64,000 nucleotides of DNA from Pleionea litopenaei (lineage in GTDB: Bacteria > Pseudomonadota > Gammaproteobacteria > Enterobacterales > Kangiellaceae), in assembly GCF_031198435.1 (NCBI RefSeq), contig NZ_CP133548.1, positions 3,320,001 to 3,384,000 on the forward strand, in the 5' to 3' direction. Shown in pieces: positions 9,992-18,216 of the stretch. The position numbers were made by a program, and so were the translations under genes. Positions within the stretch are counted from its first letter, which is position 1, and each line of letters starts with the position of its first letter. The notes beneath the pieces were generated by a model that did not search any database, was not told the DNA's origin, and saw only the letters and a list, made by a program, of their open reading frames with translations.

Positions 9992-10020
9992 AAAAAATGG
10001 GCACTTCTTGCCCATTTTTT
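9992..10020 (+). terminator. Terminator-like hairpin just upstream of rimP
   Basis: Arms AAAAAATGGGC (9992-10002) and GCCCATTTTTT (10010-10020) pair perfectly around a 7-base loop, with the T tract in the 3' arm. It ends 20 bases before the rimP ATG. Transcripts entering the operon from the tRNA promoter must pass it, so it is a candidate attenuator; NusA control is an inference. Confidence 0.65.
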
Positions 10021-10040
10021 GTTTGCGGAGACTGGTTGCC

Positions 10041-10499
10041 ATGGCAATGATTGATGAACTCAACCAAATGATTGAGCCTGCAGTAGAAGCGGTGGGTTTC
10101 GAGTTTGTTGGGTTGGAGTATGTTGCTGAAGGACGTTTGTCGGTATTAAGAATTTTTATTGACCACCCTGAGGGTATTACGGTTGATAATTGTGCCGATG
10201 TGAGCCGTCAAGTTAGCGCAATATTAGATGTTGAAGATCCGATTAGCGGAAATTATAACTTGGAGGTTTCTTCTCCCGGCTATGATCGTCCGCTATTTAA
10301 GCTAGAGCACTTTGAGCGTTTTCAAGGTGAAGAAATTAAATTGCGTAGTCATGCTCCGGTGGACGGGCGGCGTAATTTTAGAGGTATTCTAAAAGCGGTT
10401 GAAGGTGAAACTTTGACGCTTTTAGTTGATGGTAAAGAATTTCAAGTACAGTTTGGTAATGTAGATAAAGCAAACATAGTACCGAACTTTGATAACTAG
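10041..10499 (+). CDS. rimP: Ribosome maturation factor RimP
   Basis: This is a cytoplasmic factor for 30S subunit maturation. The 152-residue protein follows E. coli RimP almost throughout, including the VGFEFVGLEYV, DVSRQVSAILDVEDPI and NLEVSSPGYDRPLF blocks. The start is the ATG at 10041 with GCGGAG 11 bases upstream. A longer frame reaching back to 9972 would code through the terminator-like hairpin and is rejected. First protein gene of the rimP-nusA-infB-rbfA-truB operon; nusA follows after 46 bases. Confidence 0.96.
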   Translation: MAMIDELNQMIEPAVEAVGFEFVGLEYVAEGRLSVLRIFIDHPEGITVDNCADVSRQVSAILDVEDPISGNYNLEVSSPGYDRPLFKLEHFERFQGEEIKLRSHAPVDGRRNFRGILKAVEGETLTLLVDGKEFQVQFGNVDKANIVPNFDN

Positions 10500-10545
10500 T
10501 CGTGCTGTAAGTAATAGCAGTGTATGCATAACTGAGGTTTAGCAG

Positions 10546-12045
10546 ATGAGCAAAGAAATACTATTAGTAGTTGATGCTGTATCCAACGAAAAAGATGTTG
10601 AGCCAGAATTAATATTTCAGGCCTTGGAGGCTGCTATTGCAACCGCGACCAAGAAGAAAAACGGTGGTGAGATTGAAGTTCGAGTCGCTATCGATCGTGT
10701 CTCGGGTGAATACGACACTTTCCGTCGCTGGGAAGTAGTGGAAGATACCGATAGCGGATTAGAGTCTCCTTATACTCAAATTAGCCTGTCAGCTGCTCAA
10801 GTCGAAGAGCCTGAAATTAAGGTCGGCGAGTATGTCGAAGAACAAATCGACTCTATTGAGTTTGGTCGCATTGCTGCGCAAACGGCGAAGCAAGTCATTG
10901 TTCAAAAAGTACGCGAAGCTGAGCGAGCAAAAGTAGTACGAGCTTTTGAAGGCCGAGTCGGTGAATTAATTACTGGCGTTGTGAAAAAAGCCAATCGTGA
11001 GAGCATTATCCTTGATTTAGGAAACAACGCCGAGGCCATCATTCCTCGAGAAGAAATGATGACTCGAGAATCGGTTCGGACGGGCGATCGTGTTCGCGGC
11101 TTGTTATTTGCTGTTCGCCCTGAAGCGCGTGGCCCACAACTTTTTGTGAGTCGAACACGCCCAGAAATGCTGATCGAATTGTTCCGTATTGAAGTGCCTG
11201 AAATCGCCGAAGAAGTCATTGATTTAAAAGGGGCTGCTCGAGATCCTGGTTCGAGAGCGAAAATTGCCGTTAAATCAAACGATAAACGAATTGACCCGGT
11301 TGGCGCTTGTGTTGGTATGCGTGGTTCTCGTGTACAAGCCGTGTCGGGCGAGCTTGATAATGAGCGAATTGATATTGTGTTATTCGACGATAACCCTGCA
11401 CAGTTTGTCATCAATGCCATGGCTCCAGCAGAGGTTGCTGCGATTGTTGTTGACGAAGACAAGCACAGTATGGATATCGCCGTAGCGGATGATCAGTTAG
11501 CGCAAGCAATTGGTCGAAATGGCCAGAATGTGCGATTAGCGAGTGAGTTAACCGGTTGGACATTAAATGTAATGACCGAAGCAGACTTCGAAGAGAAGAA
11601 CTCTGTTGAAAGTGAAAGCATTGTTAAAATGTTTACGGACGACTTAGGCGTCGATGATGAGTTAGCCGAAGTGTTAGCACAAGAAGGTTTCACATCAATT
11701 GAAGAAGTTGCTTACGTCCCATTGGCTGAAATGTTAGAGATCGATGGCTTTGAAGAAGACCTTGTAGAAGAGTTGAGAGCACGAGCAAAAGATGTGTTGT
11801 TGACCAAAGCTATTGCATCGGAAGAGAAATTAGACGCTTCTGAGCCTGCTGAAGATTTGTTAAATATGGAAGGTATGGAACGCCAGTTAGCTTATCAGTT
11901 AGCATCAAAAGGCATTCAAACTATGGAAGACTTGGCGGAACAATCAGTCGATGAATTAATGGAAATTGAGGGGATGACCGAAGAGAAAGCAGGGGAAATT
12001 ATCCTTGCCGCTCGGGCTCCTTGGTTTGAAAACGATGAGTCTTAA
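10546..12045 (+). CDS. nusA: Transcription termination/antitermination factor NusA
   Basis: NusA binds RNA polymerase and modulates pausing, termination and antitermination. The 499 residues are the normal gammaproteobacterial length. Visible domains are the N-terminal polymerase-binding region, an S1 domain (about 135-200), two KH domains ([18 protein letters not shown] near 252, and [20 protein letters not shown] near 320) and two C-terminal acidic helix-hairpin repeats (about 365-420 and 440-495). ATG with GAGGT 7 bases upstream. infB follows after 17 bases. Confidence 0.97.
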   Translation: MSKEILLVVDAVSNEKDVEPELIFQALEAAIATATKKKNGGEIEVRVAIDRVSGEYDTFRRWEVVEDTDSGLESPYTQISLSAAQVEEPEIKVGEYVEEQIDSIEFGRIAAQTAKQVIVQKVREAERAKVVRAFEGRVGELITGVVKKANRESIILDLGNNAEAIIPREEMMTRESVRTGDRVRGLLFAVRPEARGPQLFVSRTRPEMLIELFRIEVPEIAEEVIDLKGAARDPGSRAKIAVKSNDKRIDPVGACVGMRGSRVQAVSGELDNERIDIVLFDDNPAQFVINAMAPAEVAAIVVDEDKHSMDIAVADDQLAQAIGRNGQNVRLASELTGWTLNVMTEADFEEKNSVESESIVKMFTDDLGVDDELAEVLAQEGFTSIEEVAYVPLAEMLEIDGFEEDLVEELRARAKDVLLTKAIASEEKLDASEPAEDLLNMEGMERQLAYQLASKGIQTMEDLAEQSVDELMEIEGMTEEKAGEIILAARAPWFENDES

Positions 12046-12062
12046 TCTGGGGGCCGTAACGA

Positions 12063-12764
12063 ATGTCAGAAGTAACCGTAGCGAAACTCGCTGAAACCGT
12101 TGGCACACCAGTAGAAAAACTACTGGAGCAGATGAAGAGTGCCGGTTTGGATCTATCAGGTCCAAACGATGTGGTTTCAGACGAGCAAAAACAAACACTA
12201 TTGACCTATTTAAAACAGAGTCACGGTGGTTCTGAGTCCAATGAGCCGAAGCGAATTACGCTAAAGCGCTCAAAGAAAAGTTCTCTTAAAGTCACTGGCT
12301 CAACCGGTAAGTCAAAAACTGTGACGGTCGAAGTTCGTAAGAAGCGAACTTATGTTAAAAAGCCGTCTGACCTAACTGAATCAGAATCAGCTGAAGAAAT
12401 CGTAGAGCAAACGGCTGAACCGATAGTTGCTGAAACAAAGCCCGTTGAAGCAGAAAAGCCGGCCGACGTAACGACCGATTCGGCGAGCACTGATGTTGCA
12501 GAAACTGACGATGCACCATCGGAAGTGGATGCAAAAGAAGACGTTAAAGAAGCAGAACAAGCGTTAACGCCAGAGCAAATTGCAGAACAAGAGAAAGCTG
12601 CGATTGCAGCACGTATGAAAGCGGAAGCCGAAGCGCAAGCAAGAGCAGAAGTTGAAGCGAGAATTACCGAGCAGGCTCGTAAGAAAGCGGAAGCCGAAGC
12701 GGTTGCACAAGCTGAGTTAGCAGCCGAGAAAGCGCGCGAAGAAGAGAGAAAAATCAGCTCATAA
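12063..12764 (+). CDS. infB: Translation initiation factor IF-2, N-terminal part (frame broken)
   Basis: The first 233 codons of infB give the IF2-associated N-terminal domain (residues 1-55, [18 protein letters not shown]) and the long Glu/Ala/Lys-rich linker. The frame ends at a TAA (12762-12764) eleven bases after a run of five A (12749-12753). If one A is removed the reading passes straight into the frame of the large downstream part, giving [11 protein letters not shown] in place of RKISS-stop. The joined protein would be 896 residues, close to E. coli IF-2 (890). Because IF-2 is essential, a sequencing or assembly indel is the simplest reading; a true frameshift with internal re-initiation, or programmed slippage, is also possible. 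Confidence 0.85.
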   Translation: MSEVTVAKLAETVGTPVEKLLEQMKSAGLDLSGPNDVVSDEQKQTLLTYLKQSHGGSESNEPKRITLKRSKKSSLKVTGSTGKSKTVTVEVRKKRTYVKKPSDLTESESAEEIVEQTAEPIVAETKPVEAEKPADVTTDSASTDVAETDDAPSEVDAKEDVKEAEQALTPEQIAEQEKAAIAARMKAEAEAQARAEVEARITEQARKKAEAEAVAQAELAAEKAREEERKISS

Positions 12765-12960
12765 TCCTCGCAAAGTTCATCGCGAAAGTGTCGTTGATAC
12801 AAAAGACGATGCTCCGAAAAAGAAACGCAAGAAGAAAAAACGTGGCAGTAGCGAGTCTGATGCTGAAGACATCATTAGTCGTTATTCATCTTCGCGTCGT
12901 AAATCTGAAAAAGTTGATTTAGCACCAAAATCAAATAAACCAATTAAGGCACCAAAAGCA

Positions 12961-14754
12961 TTGCAACACGGATTCTCAAAACCAGTCAGCAAAAAAGTTG
13001 TTGAAATCGAAGTTCCAGAAATCATTACTGTTGGAGAGTTAGCTCAGCTTATGTCTGTTAAGGCTGCAGAGTTGATTAAAACGTTAATGAAAATGGGAAC
13101 TATGGCTACAATTAATCAACCGCTTGAGCAAGATGATGCCATTTTGCTAGTCGAAGAAATGGGGCATACTGCAGTCGCAAAATCTGAAGTGACTGCAGAA
13201 CAAGAGCTAATTTCTAAGGCGACAGAGAGTCAAGAAGGTGAATTAGAGTCACGAGCCCCTGTCGTTACTATCATGGGTCATGTTGATCATGGTAAAACGT
13301 CGTTGCTTGACTTTATTCGTGTCGCGAAGGTTGCTGATGGAGAAGCTGGTGGTATTACCCAGCACATAGGAGCCTATCATGTCGAAACGAAGAGAGGCGG
13401 AATTACTTTCTTGGATACTCCTGGACATGCTGCGTTTACCGCGATGCGAGCACGCGGTGCTAATGCGACTGATATTGTAATTCTCGTGGTCGCGGCTGAC
13501 GACGGTGTTATGCCTCAAACGATAGAAGCGATACAGCATTCTAAAGCGGCCGGTGTTCCAATGATTGTCGCGGTTAATAAAATGGATAAGCCAGAAGCTG
13601 ATCCAGACCGTGTGAAGAATGAATTGTCTCAACACGATGTTCTACCGGAAGATTGGGGCGGCGATACTCAGTTTATTCACTTGTCTGCGAAGACCGGTGA
13701 GGGTGTCGAAGAGTTACTAGATGCCATTTCATTGCAAGCGGAATTATTAGAACTGAAAGCCTCTTCAGCGGGTCATGCAAAAGGTATTGTTATTGAAGCT
13801 CGTCTCGATAAAGGCCGCGGCGCAGTGGCATCCATTTTGGTGCAGTCAGGCACCTTAAGACGCGGCGATATAATGTTGGCTGGCTTGCACCATGGTCGAA
13901 TCCGAGCGCTGGTTGATGACAAAGGTCAAACGATCAATGAGGCTGGCCCATCCATGCCGGTTGAAGTGCTTGGGTTGTCAGGCGTACCTTCTGCAGGTGA
14001 TGATGTACTGTGTGTCGAGAATGAGAAAAAAGCTCGAGAAGTTGCACAGACTCGTCAGGAGAAACAACGTGATGAGAAACTGTCACGTCAGCAGAAAGCA
14101 AAACTTGAAAACATGTTTGCCAACATGGCAGACGCGGATAAGAAAACCCTTAGCGTTATTGTGAAAGCCGATGTACAAGGATCCGTCGAAGCGATTGTTA
14201 AATCGTTAACCGATCTATCGACGGATGAAGTCAGTGTTAATGTTATTGCAACTGGGGTTGGCGGCATAGCTGAGACAGACATTTCCCTTGCCTCGGCGTC
14301 GGATGCCTTTATCGTAGGTTTCAACGTCCGTGCTGATGCAGCTGCTAGAAAAGCGGCAGAAAATGAAGCGGTTGATCTACGTTATTACAGTGTCATTTAC
14401 GATGTGATTGATGAAGTTAAAGCGGCCATGTCGGGTATGCTTTCTCCAGAACGTAAGCAAGAAATTATTGGTCTTGCTGAGGTTCGAGACGTCTTCCGTT
14501 CACCGAAATTTGGTGCGGTAGCTGGGTGTATGGTTATCGAAGGTACGGTTAAGCGAAACCGTCCGATTCGTGTATTACGTGACAATGTGGTTATCTACGA
14601 AGGTGAGCTTGAGTCGTTACGACGATTCAAAGATGACGTTCAAGAAGTTCGTAATGGCATGGAATGTGGTATTGGCGTTAAGAACTATAATGATGTTAAA
14701 GCAGGCGATCAGATCGAGTGCTTTGAAATCATAGAAGTTGCACGTACCATTTAA
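12961..14754 (+). CDS. infB: Translation initiation factor IF-2, GTPase-containing part
   Basis: This part carries all catalytic and tRNA-binding domains of IF-2: a second IF2_N domain (about residues 5-65), the G domain with [22 protein letters not shown] and SAK motifs, domains II and III, and the C-terminal fMet-tRNA-binding domain IV ending at [12 protein letters not shown]. The frame is open upstream from about 12751. The first possible start in it is the TTG at 12961, with no convincing ribosome-binding site, so it is most likely the continuation of the 12063 reading frame after a one-base shift. E. coli makes shorter IF-2 forms from internal starts, but those are ATG/GTG with ribosome-binding sites. 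rbfA follows 15 bases later. Confidence 0.88.
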   Translation: MQHGFSKPVSKKVVEIEVPEIITVGELAQLMSVKAAELIKTLMKMGTMATINQPLEQDDAILLVEEMGHTAVAKSEVTAEQELISKATESQEGELESRAPVVTIMGHVDHGKTSLLDFIRVAKVADGEAGGITQHIGAYHVETKRGGITFLDTPGHAAFTAMRARGANATDIVILVVAADDGVMPQTIEAIQHSKAAGVPMIVAVNKMDKPEADPDRVKNELSQHDVLPEDWGGDTQFIHLSAKTGEGVEELLDAISLQAELLELKASSAGHAKGIVIEARLDKGRGAVASILVQSGTLRRGDIMLAGLHHGRIRALVDDKGQTINEAGPSMPVEVLGLSGVPSAGDDVLCVENEKKAREVAQTRQEKQRDEKLSRQQKAKLENMFANMADADKKTLSVIVKADVQGSVEAIVKSLTDLSTDEVSVNVIATGVGGIAETDISLASASDAFIVGFNVRADAAARKAAENEAVDLRYYSVIYDVIDEVKAAMSGMLSPERKQEIIGLAEVRDVFRSPKFGAVAGCMVIEGTVKRNRPIRVLRDNVVIYEGELESLRRFKDDVQEVRNGMECGIGVKNYNDVKAGDQIECFEIIEVARTI

Positions 14755-14769
14755 TGTTCGATGAGGTGA

Positions 14770-15138
14770 ATGGTGAGCCGAGAATTTAGTCGTACTGATC
14801 GCGTTGCAGAACAACTGCAACGCGAATTGGCTTTAATTTTACAACGTGAAATTAAGGATCCTCGTGTTGGTATGCCTACCGTGCTTGCCGTTGAAATTAC
14901 TCGAGACTTACAGCATGCCAAAGTGTTTGTGTCATTCTTAGGCAAAGACTCCGAGCAAGAAATAACCGAAGCATTGTCCGTTTTAGCGAAAGCTGAGGGC
15001 TTTATACGCTCTACTTTGGCGACCAAGATCAGAATGCGTGTTATGCCACAATTGCATTTCAAGCATGATACTTCGATCAAGCGCGGACAAGTCATGTCAT
15101 CATTGATCGATCAAGCTCGCTCAAAAGACAGCGAATAG
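14770..15138 (+). CDS. rbfA: Ribosome-binding factor A
   Basis: RbfA acts in late 30S maturation by binding near 16S helix 1. The 122-residue protein is a single KH-like domain with the family blocks RVAEQLQRELALILQREIKDPR and FIRSTLATKIRMRVMPQLHF. The ATG at 14770 has AGGTG at 14764 upstream and lies 15 bases past infB. truB follows after 19 bases. Confidence 0.95.
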   Translation: MVSREFSRTDRVAEQLQRELALILQREIKDPRVGMPTVLAVEITRDLQHAKVFVSFLGKDSEQEITEALSVLAKAEGFIRSTLATKIRMRVMPQLHFKHDTSIKRGQVMSSLIDQARSKDSE

Positions 15139-15157
15139 TTTCCAGTAGGTAGATGTA

Positions 15158-16090
15158 ATGGCGCGCAAACGTAAAGGGCGTCCGGTTAATGGTATCTTAT
15201 TGTTAGATAAGCCAACTGGTCACTCATCTAACCACGTGCTACAAAAAGTACGCCGCATGTTCAATGCCCAAAAAGCAGGACACACCGGAAGTCTCGATCC
15301 ATTAGCGAGCGGTATGCTTCCGATATGTTTTGGCGAAGCCACGAAGTTTTCGCAGTATTTGCTCGATGCTCATAAAGCTTATCGTGTTACCGCGCGTTTG
15401 GGAGAAAAAACCTCAACGGCAGATGCTGAAGGTGAAGTAATAGAAACTCGACCGGTTAATGTTACTTTATCGCAACTTGAAGAGGTCATCGGTTCCTTTC
15501 TTGGCCATTCCATGCAAGTCCCCTCAATGTACTCTGCGCTCAAGCATCAAGGCCAGCCTTTATACAAGCTTGCCCGCCAAGGCATTGAAGTTGAGCGCAA
15601 AGCGCGGCCAATAGAAATTATGGCATTGCAGCTCGAGTCTTTCACAGAGCAAGATTTTTCTATGTACGTCGAGTGCAGTAAAGGGACTTATATTCGCAAT
15701 CTTGTCGAAGATATTGGGGAGCAGCTAGGGTGCGGTGCTCATGTAACCGTATTACGAAGAGAATGGGTTGCGCATTTTGAGAGCGATGAAATGCAATCGC
15801 TGGATGAACTTCAACAACTTCGAGATGAGGAAGCCTTTACCGATATGGATGCGCTTTTGCTGCCAGTTGATGCCGCATTGCATGGTTATCCAAGTGTCGA
15901 ATTAGATGCCGATTCGGCCTTCTATTTTAAACAAGGACAGTGCGTCCAAGCTGCACTGCCGAAAGAGTCTGAAGTTGGTCAAGATGGATTGATCAAAATA
16001 TACGATCACCAAGCGTCCTTTATTGGGTTAGCGACCATCAATGATGACCTATTGCTTCAACCTAAGCGAGTGATTTCCAGTCTCGATTAA
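15158..16090 (+). CDS. truB: tRNA pseudouridine(55) synthase TruB
   Basis: TruB makes pseudouridine 55 in the T loop of tRNAs. The 310 residues begin with the LLLDKPTGHSSNHVLQKV block, followed by the catalytic GSLDPLASGMLP motif (Asp near residue 48) and the KAYRVTARLGEKTSTADAEG block. A PUA-like C-terminal domain follows. It is the last gene of the translation operon here; in E. coli the next gene would be rpsO, but a six-kilobase block intervenes. Its 3' end overlaps the convergent winged-helix gene by 29 bases. Confidence 0.96.
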   Translation: MARKRKGRPVNGILLLDKPTGHSSNHVLQKVRRMFNAQKAGHTGSLDPLASGMLPICFGEATKFSQYLLDAHKAYRVTARLGEKTSTADAEGEVIETRPVNVTLSQLEEVIGSFLGHSMQVPSMYSALKHQGQPLYKLARQGIEVERKARPIEIMALQLESFTEQDFSMYVECSKGTYIRNLVEDIGEQLGCGAHVTVLRREWVAHFESDEMQSLDELQQLRDEEAFTDMDALLLPVDAALHGYPSVELDADSAFYFKQGQCVQAALPKESEVGQDGLIKIYDHQASFIGLATINDDLLLQPKRVISSLD

Positions 16091-16517
16091 ATTTCTCGTC
16101 TTGCTCACTATTGGTTGGCGGCCACCACGCCGGTATTGATGTATCGATAGTTAGATGACTCTCCTTAGACGCACCGCTGGTTGACTTGTGATCTTCGAAC
16201 ACTCTTAATTGATACCCGGTTTTAGGGATTGTCTCGATGCGCAAAGAATAATGTGGATCTTTTTTAATTAGGGTTCTGAGCATACAGATTGCGTGGGTTA
16301 GTCCTTTTTCTCCAATGTAATAATTACCTTTCCAAACTTCTTCAATAAGCTCTTGTCGTGTGATCAATTGATTGGGCTTGTTGATCATATAGGTGATTAA
16401 ATGAAAAAGTTTAAAGCGCAAATGATAGCTTTTTTCATTGATGGTTAATTCATGTGTCTGAAGGTTTAGGTTGAGTTTTCCAACAGCAATCATTGCGTCA
16501 TGGTTTGGCATTGACAT
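16062..16517 (-). CDS. Stand-alone OmpR/ToxR-type winged-helix DNA-binding protein
   Basis: A 151-residue protein with one Trans_reg_C-like winged helix (about residues 10-105; blocks LRFKLFHLITYMINKPNQLITRQELIEEVW and GEKGLTHAICMLRTLI..., ending KTGYQLRVF). It has no receiver domain and no transmembrane segment. The C-terminal 40 residues are polar and unmatched. The chosen ATG (16517) has AAAAGG about 9 bases upstream; an extension to 16571 lacks a site. The family binds promoter DNA, often as the output half of a sensor, so the missing partner could be elsewhere. The target is unknown; the AraC-like regulator gene and the TonB receptor are neighbours. The 251-base gap upstream is AT-rich and holds its promoter region. 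Confidence 0.75.
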   Translation of the reverse strand: MSMPNHDAMIAVGKLNLNLQTHELTINEKSYHLRFKLFHLITYMINKPNQLITRQELIEEVWKGNYYIGEKGLTHAICMLRTLIKKDPHYSLRIETIPKTGYQLRVFEDHKSTSGASKESHLTIDTSIPAWWPPTNSEQDEKFNRDWKSLA

Positions 16518-16768
16518 GGTATTTTCCTTTTCCCGTTTTGGTTTCTTCAAAAGGTAATGAAATAGACGCAATTGGTAGACAATTTAGATAATTGTTTACG
16601 TTAACATTCGTCGGGAAACCACCTTTACCATAGTTAACTAATTGTTTTATTTGCTAAAATAAAATAATAACTAAAATGTTTCAAAGTTTAAATGACAAGA
16701 AAAAATGACGTCTTTCATCTCAATGATTGTTCAAACTTACTGCTTTTCGATTCAAAACGGCTTACATC

Positions 16769-17881
16769 CTAAGCCGCAAACTGCTTTCGAAATTCACTCG
16801 GAGTCATACCGGTAAACTTTTTAAAAGCATTGTTGAAAGATGTTTTATTATTGAAACCCACTTCATAGCCGATATCTAGAATTGTCTTAGAGGCCGTATT
16901 GTTAGCAAGTAAATGCTTCGCGTAATCAATGCGCTTTTGATTGACTAACTCATAAAACGACATTTTTAACTGGTCATTTATAACCTGAGATACATGGTGA
17001 GAACTGACATTAAGTCTTTCTGCTAAGTTTTGCAGCGTTAAGTCATTCAGCAAATATAACGAATCACTGTCCATTAAATTAACGATACGTTCTGCCAGTC
17101 TGGCCGCTACGTGTGGATCGAGAGAAGACTTCTCATACTTACCATTGGGTTCAATGAGTGTATTTGGGTCTACGGTAGGATGACGCATCGAGAAAAAGCC
17201 AATCAACACCACGTACAAACTCTCGACAATAACGAATGCATGAAAATACCAAACCGCTTTAAAGTTCAGCAATGCTTGGACGTAGTAGAAGCCCATGTCT
17301 AACAAAAAGATAACCACGAAGCCAACAAGCAATCTTTTTAACCAAATAATATTCAGCTTCTCTAAGAACGAATAGTTGTTAGCGAGTAATTTTTGATAGC
17401 GCTTAATTTCTGCAAAACAAAAACCAATGTAGGTAAACATTTGGGCAAAGACTAATGCCCAGCACAATCTTTGGATAATAATCATAGGTATCGACAGTTT
17501 GAGTGTTTCTAAATTACTCAGTACTAATATTGGAAACAGTAGAATGCTAAAATGACCAAGACTACGAAAAGAAAGCTTAAACTCTTTGCGGCACTTTGCC
17601 CTGACATACAAATAAAGTAAGGGGCCGTATAACCATGGTAATATCCAGAAAAGGTAAGGAATCGAAAGGGGTTTCATAACTTCTGGCGCGATGCTGATAA
17701 ATCCTTCCCATAAAGGAAGCAACATGGTAAGGATATAAAAAAATAAAATTTTATTGTCGGTTCCATGACTAATAGTCATCGATCGTGAGCGTAAAGAGGG
17801 GGAAAAAAACAATACGGATGCGACCAAGATACCTTGCCCTATCGCAACTAAATATATAATTTTCAGTATCTCTTCTAACAT
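16769..17881 (-). CDS. Membrane-anchored AraC-family transcriptional regulator
   Basis: A 370-residue protein with about seven hydrophobic segments in residues 1-240 and a C-terminal AraC/XylS double helix-turn-helix (about 265-370). The latter shows the family signature DIGYEVGFNNKTSFNNAFKKFTG..PSEFRK. The regulator is probably embedded in the inner membrane and senses an unknown signal. The ATG at 17881 is preceded by AGGTGAG; a GTG four codons upstream (17893) overlaps that site and is less likely. It is divergent from the TonB receptor at 18217, a common arrangement for a regulator and its target, although control is inferred. Confidence 0.85.
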   Translation of the reverse strand: MLEEILKIIYLVAIGQGILVASVLFFSPSLRSRSMTISHGTDNKILFFYILTMLLPLWEGFISIAPEVMKPLSIPYLFWILPWLYGPLLYLYVRAKCRKEFKLSFRSLGHFSILLFPILVLSNLETLKLSIPMIIIQRLCWALVFAQMFTYIGFCFAEIKRYQKLLANNYSFLEKLNIIWLKRLLVGFVVIFLLDMGFYYVQALLNFKAVWYFHAFVIVESLYVVLIGFFSMRHPTVDPNTLIEPNGKYEKSSLDPHVAARLAERIVNLMDSDSLYLLNDLTLQNLAERLNVSSHHVSQVINDQLKMSFYELVNQKRIDYAKHLLANNTASKTILDIGYEVGFNNKTSFNNAFKKFTGMTPSEFRKQFAA

Positions 17882-18216
17882 TCGAAAACTCACCTAACGC
17901 CATGTAAAATGTATTAAACCAAATAAACTCTACACTTCGTTAATATACCTGTAAAAAAATGTGTCAAATGCTTCAATTTTGAAACAGTTGACGTTTCTTT
18001 TCGTTGAAGTTCCATCATTAAATTTTAATTCAATTTATTCAATATATTTAAATAAAAATTCAATCTTAGAGCGATTGTTATTTCGTGCCTAATTGGTTGT
18101 TATGAACACGTCTTTGAAAAGTAAAGACATCCCTGGTTGTTACGGCTCAATTTGCGAAAGCAGTGAGCCGCTTTTTCTCACAAGGGTATTAATAGTTTTG
18201 TCAAAGAGGATTAGGC
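17882..18216. promoter_or_regulatory. Divergent regulatory region between AraC-like gene and TonB receptor
   Basis: These 335 bases hold no gene. The left two-thirds are strongly AT-rich, as expected for divergent promoters. On the receptor side there are two inverted repeats: GTCTTT/AAAGAC (18110-18128) and CGGCTCA/TGAGCCG (18143-18170). I could not assign a convincing -35/-10 pair. Confidence 0.5.
18143..18176 (+). terminator. Terminator-like hairpin in the leader of the TonB receptor
   Basis: Seven-base arms CGGCTCA (18143-18149) and TGAGCCG (18164-18170), a 14-base loop, then CTTTTT. It lies 41 bases upstream of the receptor ATG. It could be an attenuator or the end of a short leader RNA; the long loop makes it moderate in strength. 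Confidence 0.45.

Noticed and set aside
9972-10040. Extended N-terminus for rimP
   Set aside because: The extra 23 codons are encoded by the terminator-like hairpin, and homologues begin at the ATG 10041.
10902-11462. 186-codon antisense frame inside nusA
   Set aside because: Low-complexity Ser/Arg/Thr composition typical of the reverse of a real gene, no ribosome-binding site, no known family.
12740-12770. Programmed frameshifting in infB
   Set aside because: The A5 tract is short, no stimulatory structure or shifted stop context is evident, and IF-2 is not known to use it; an indel is the simpler reading, though kept as a finding.
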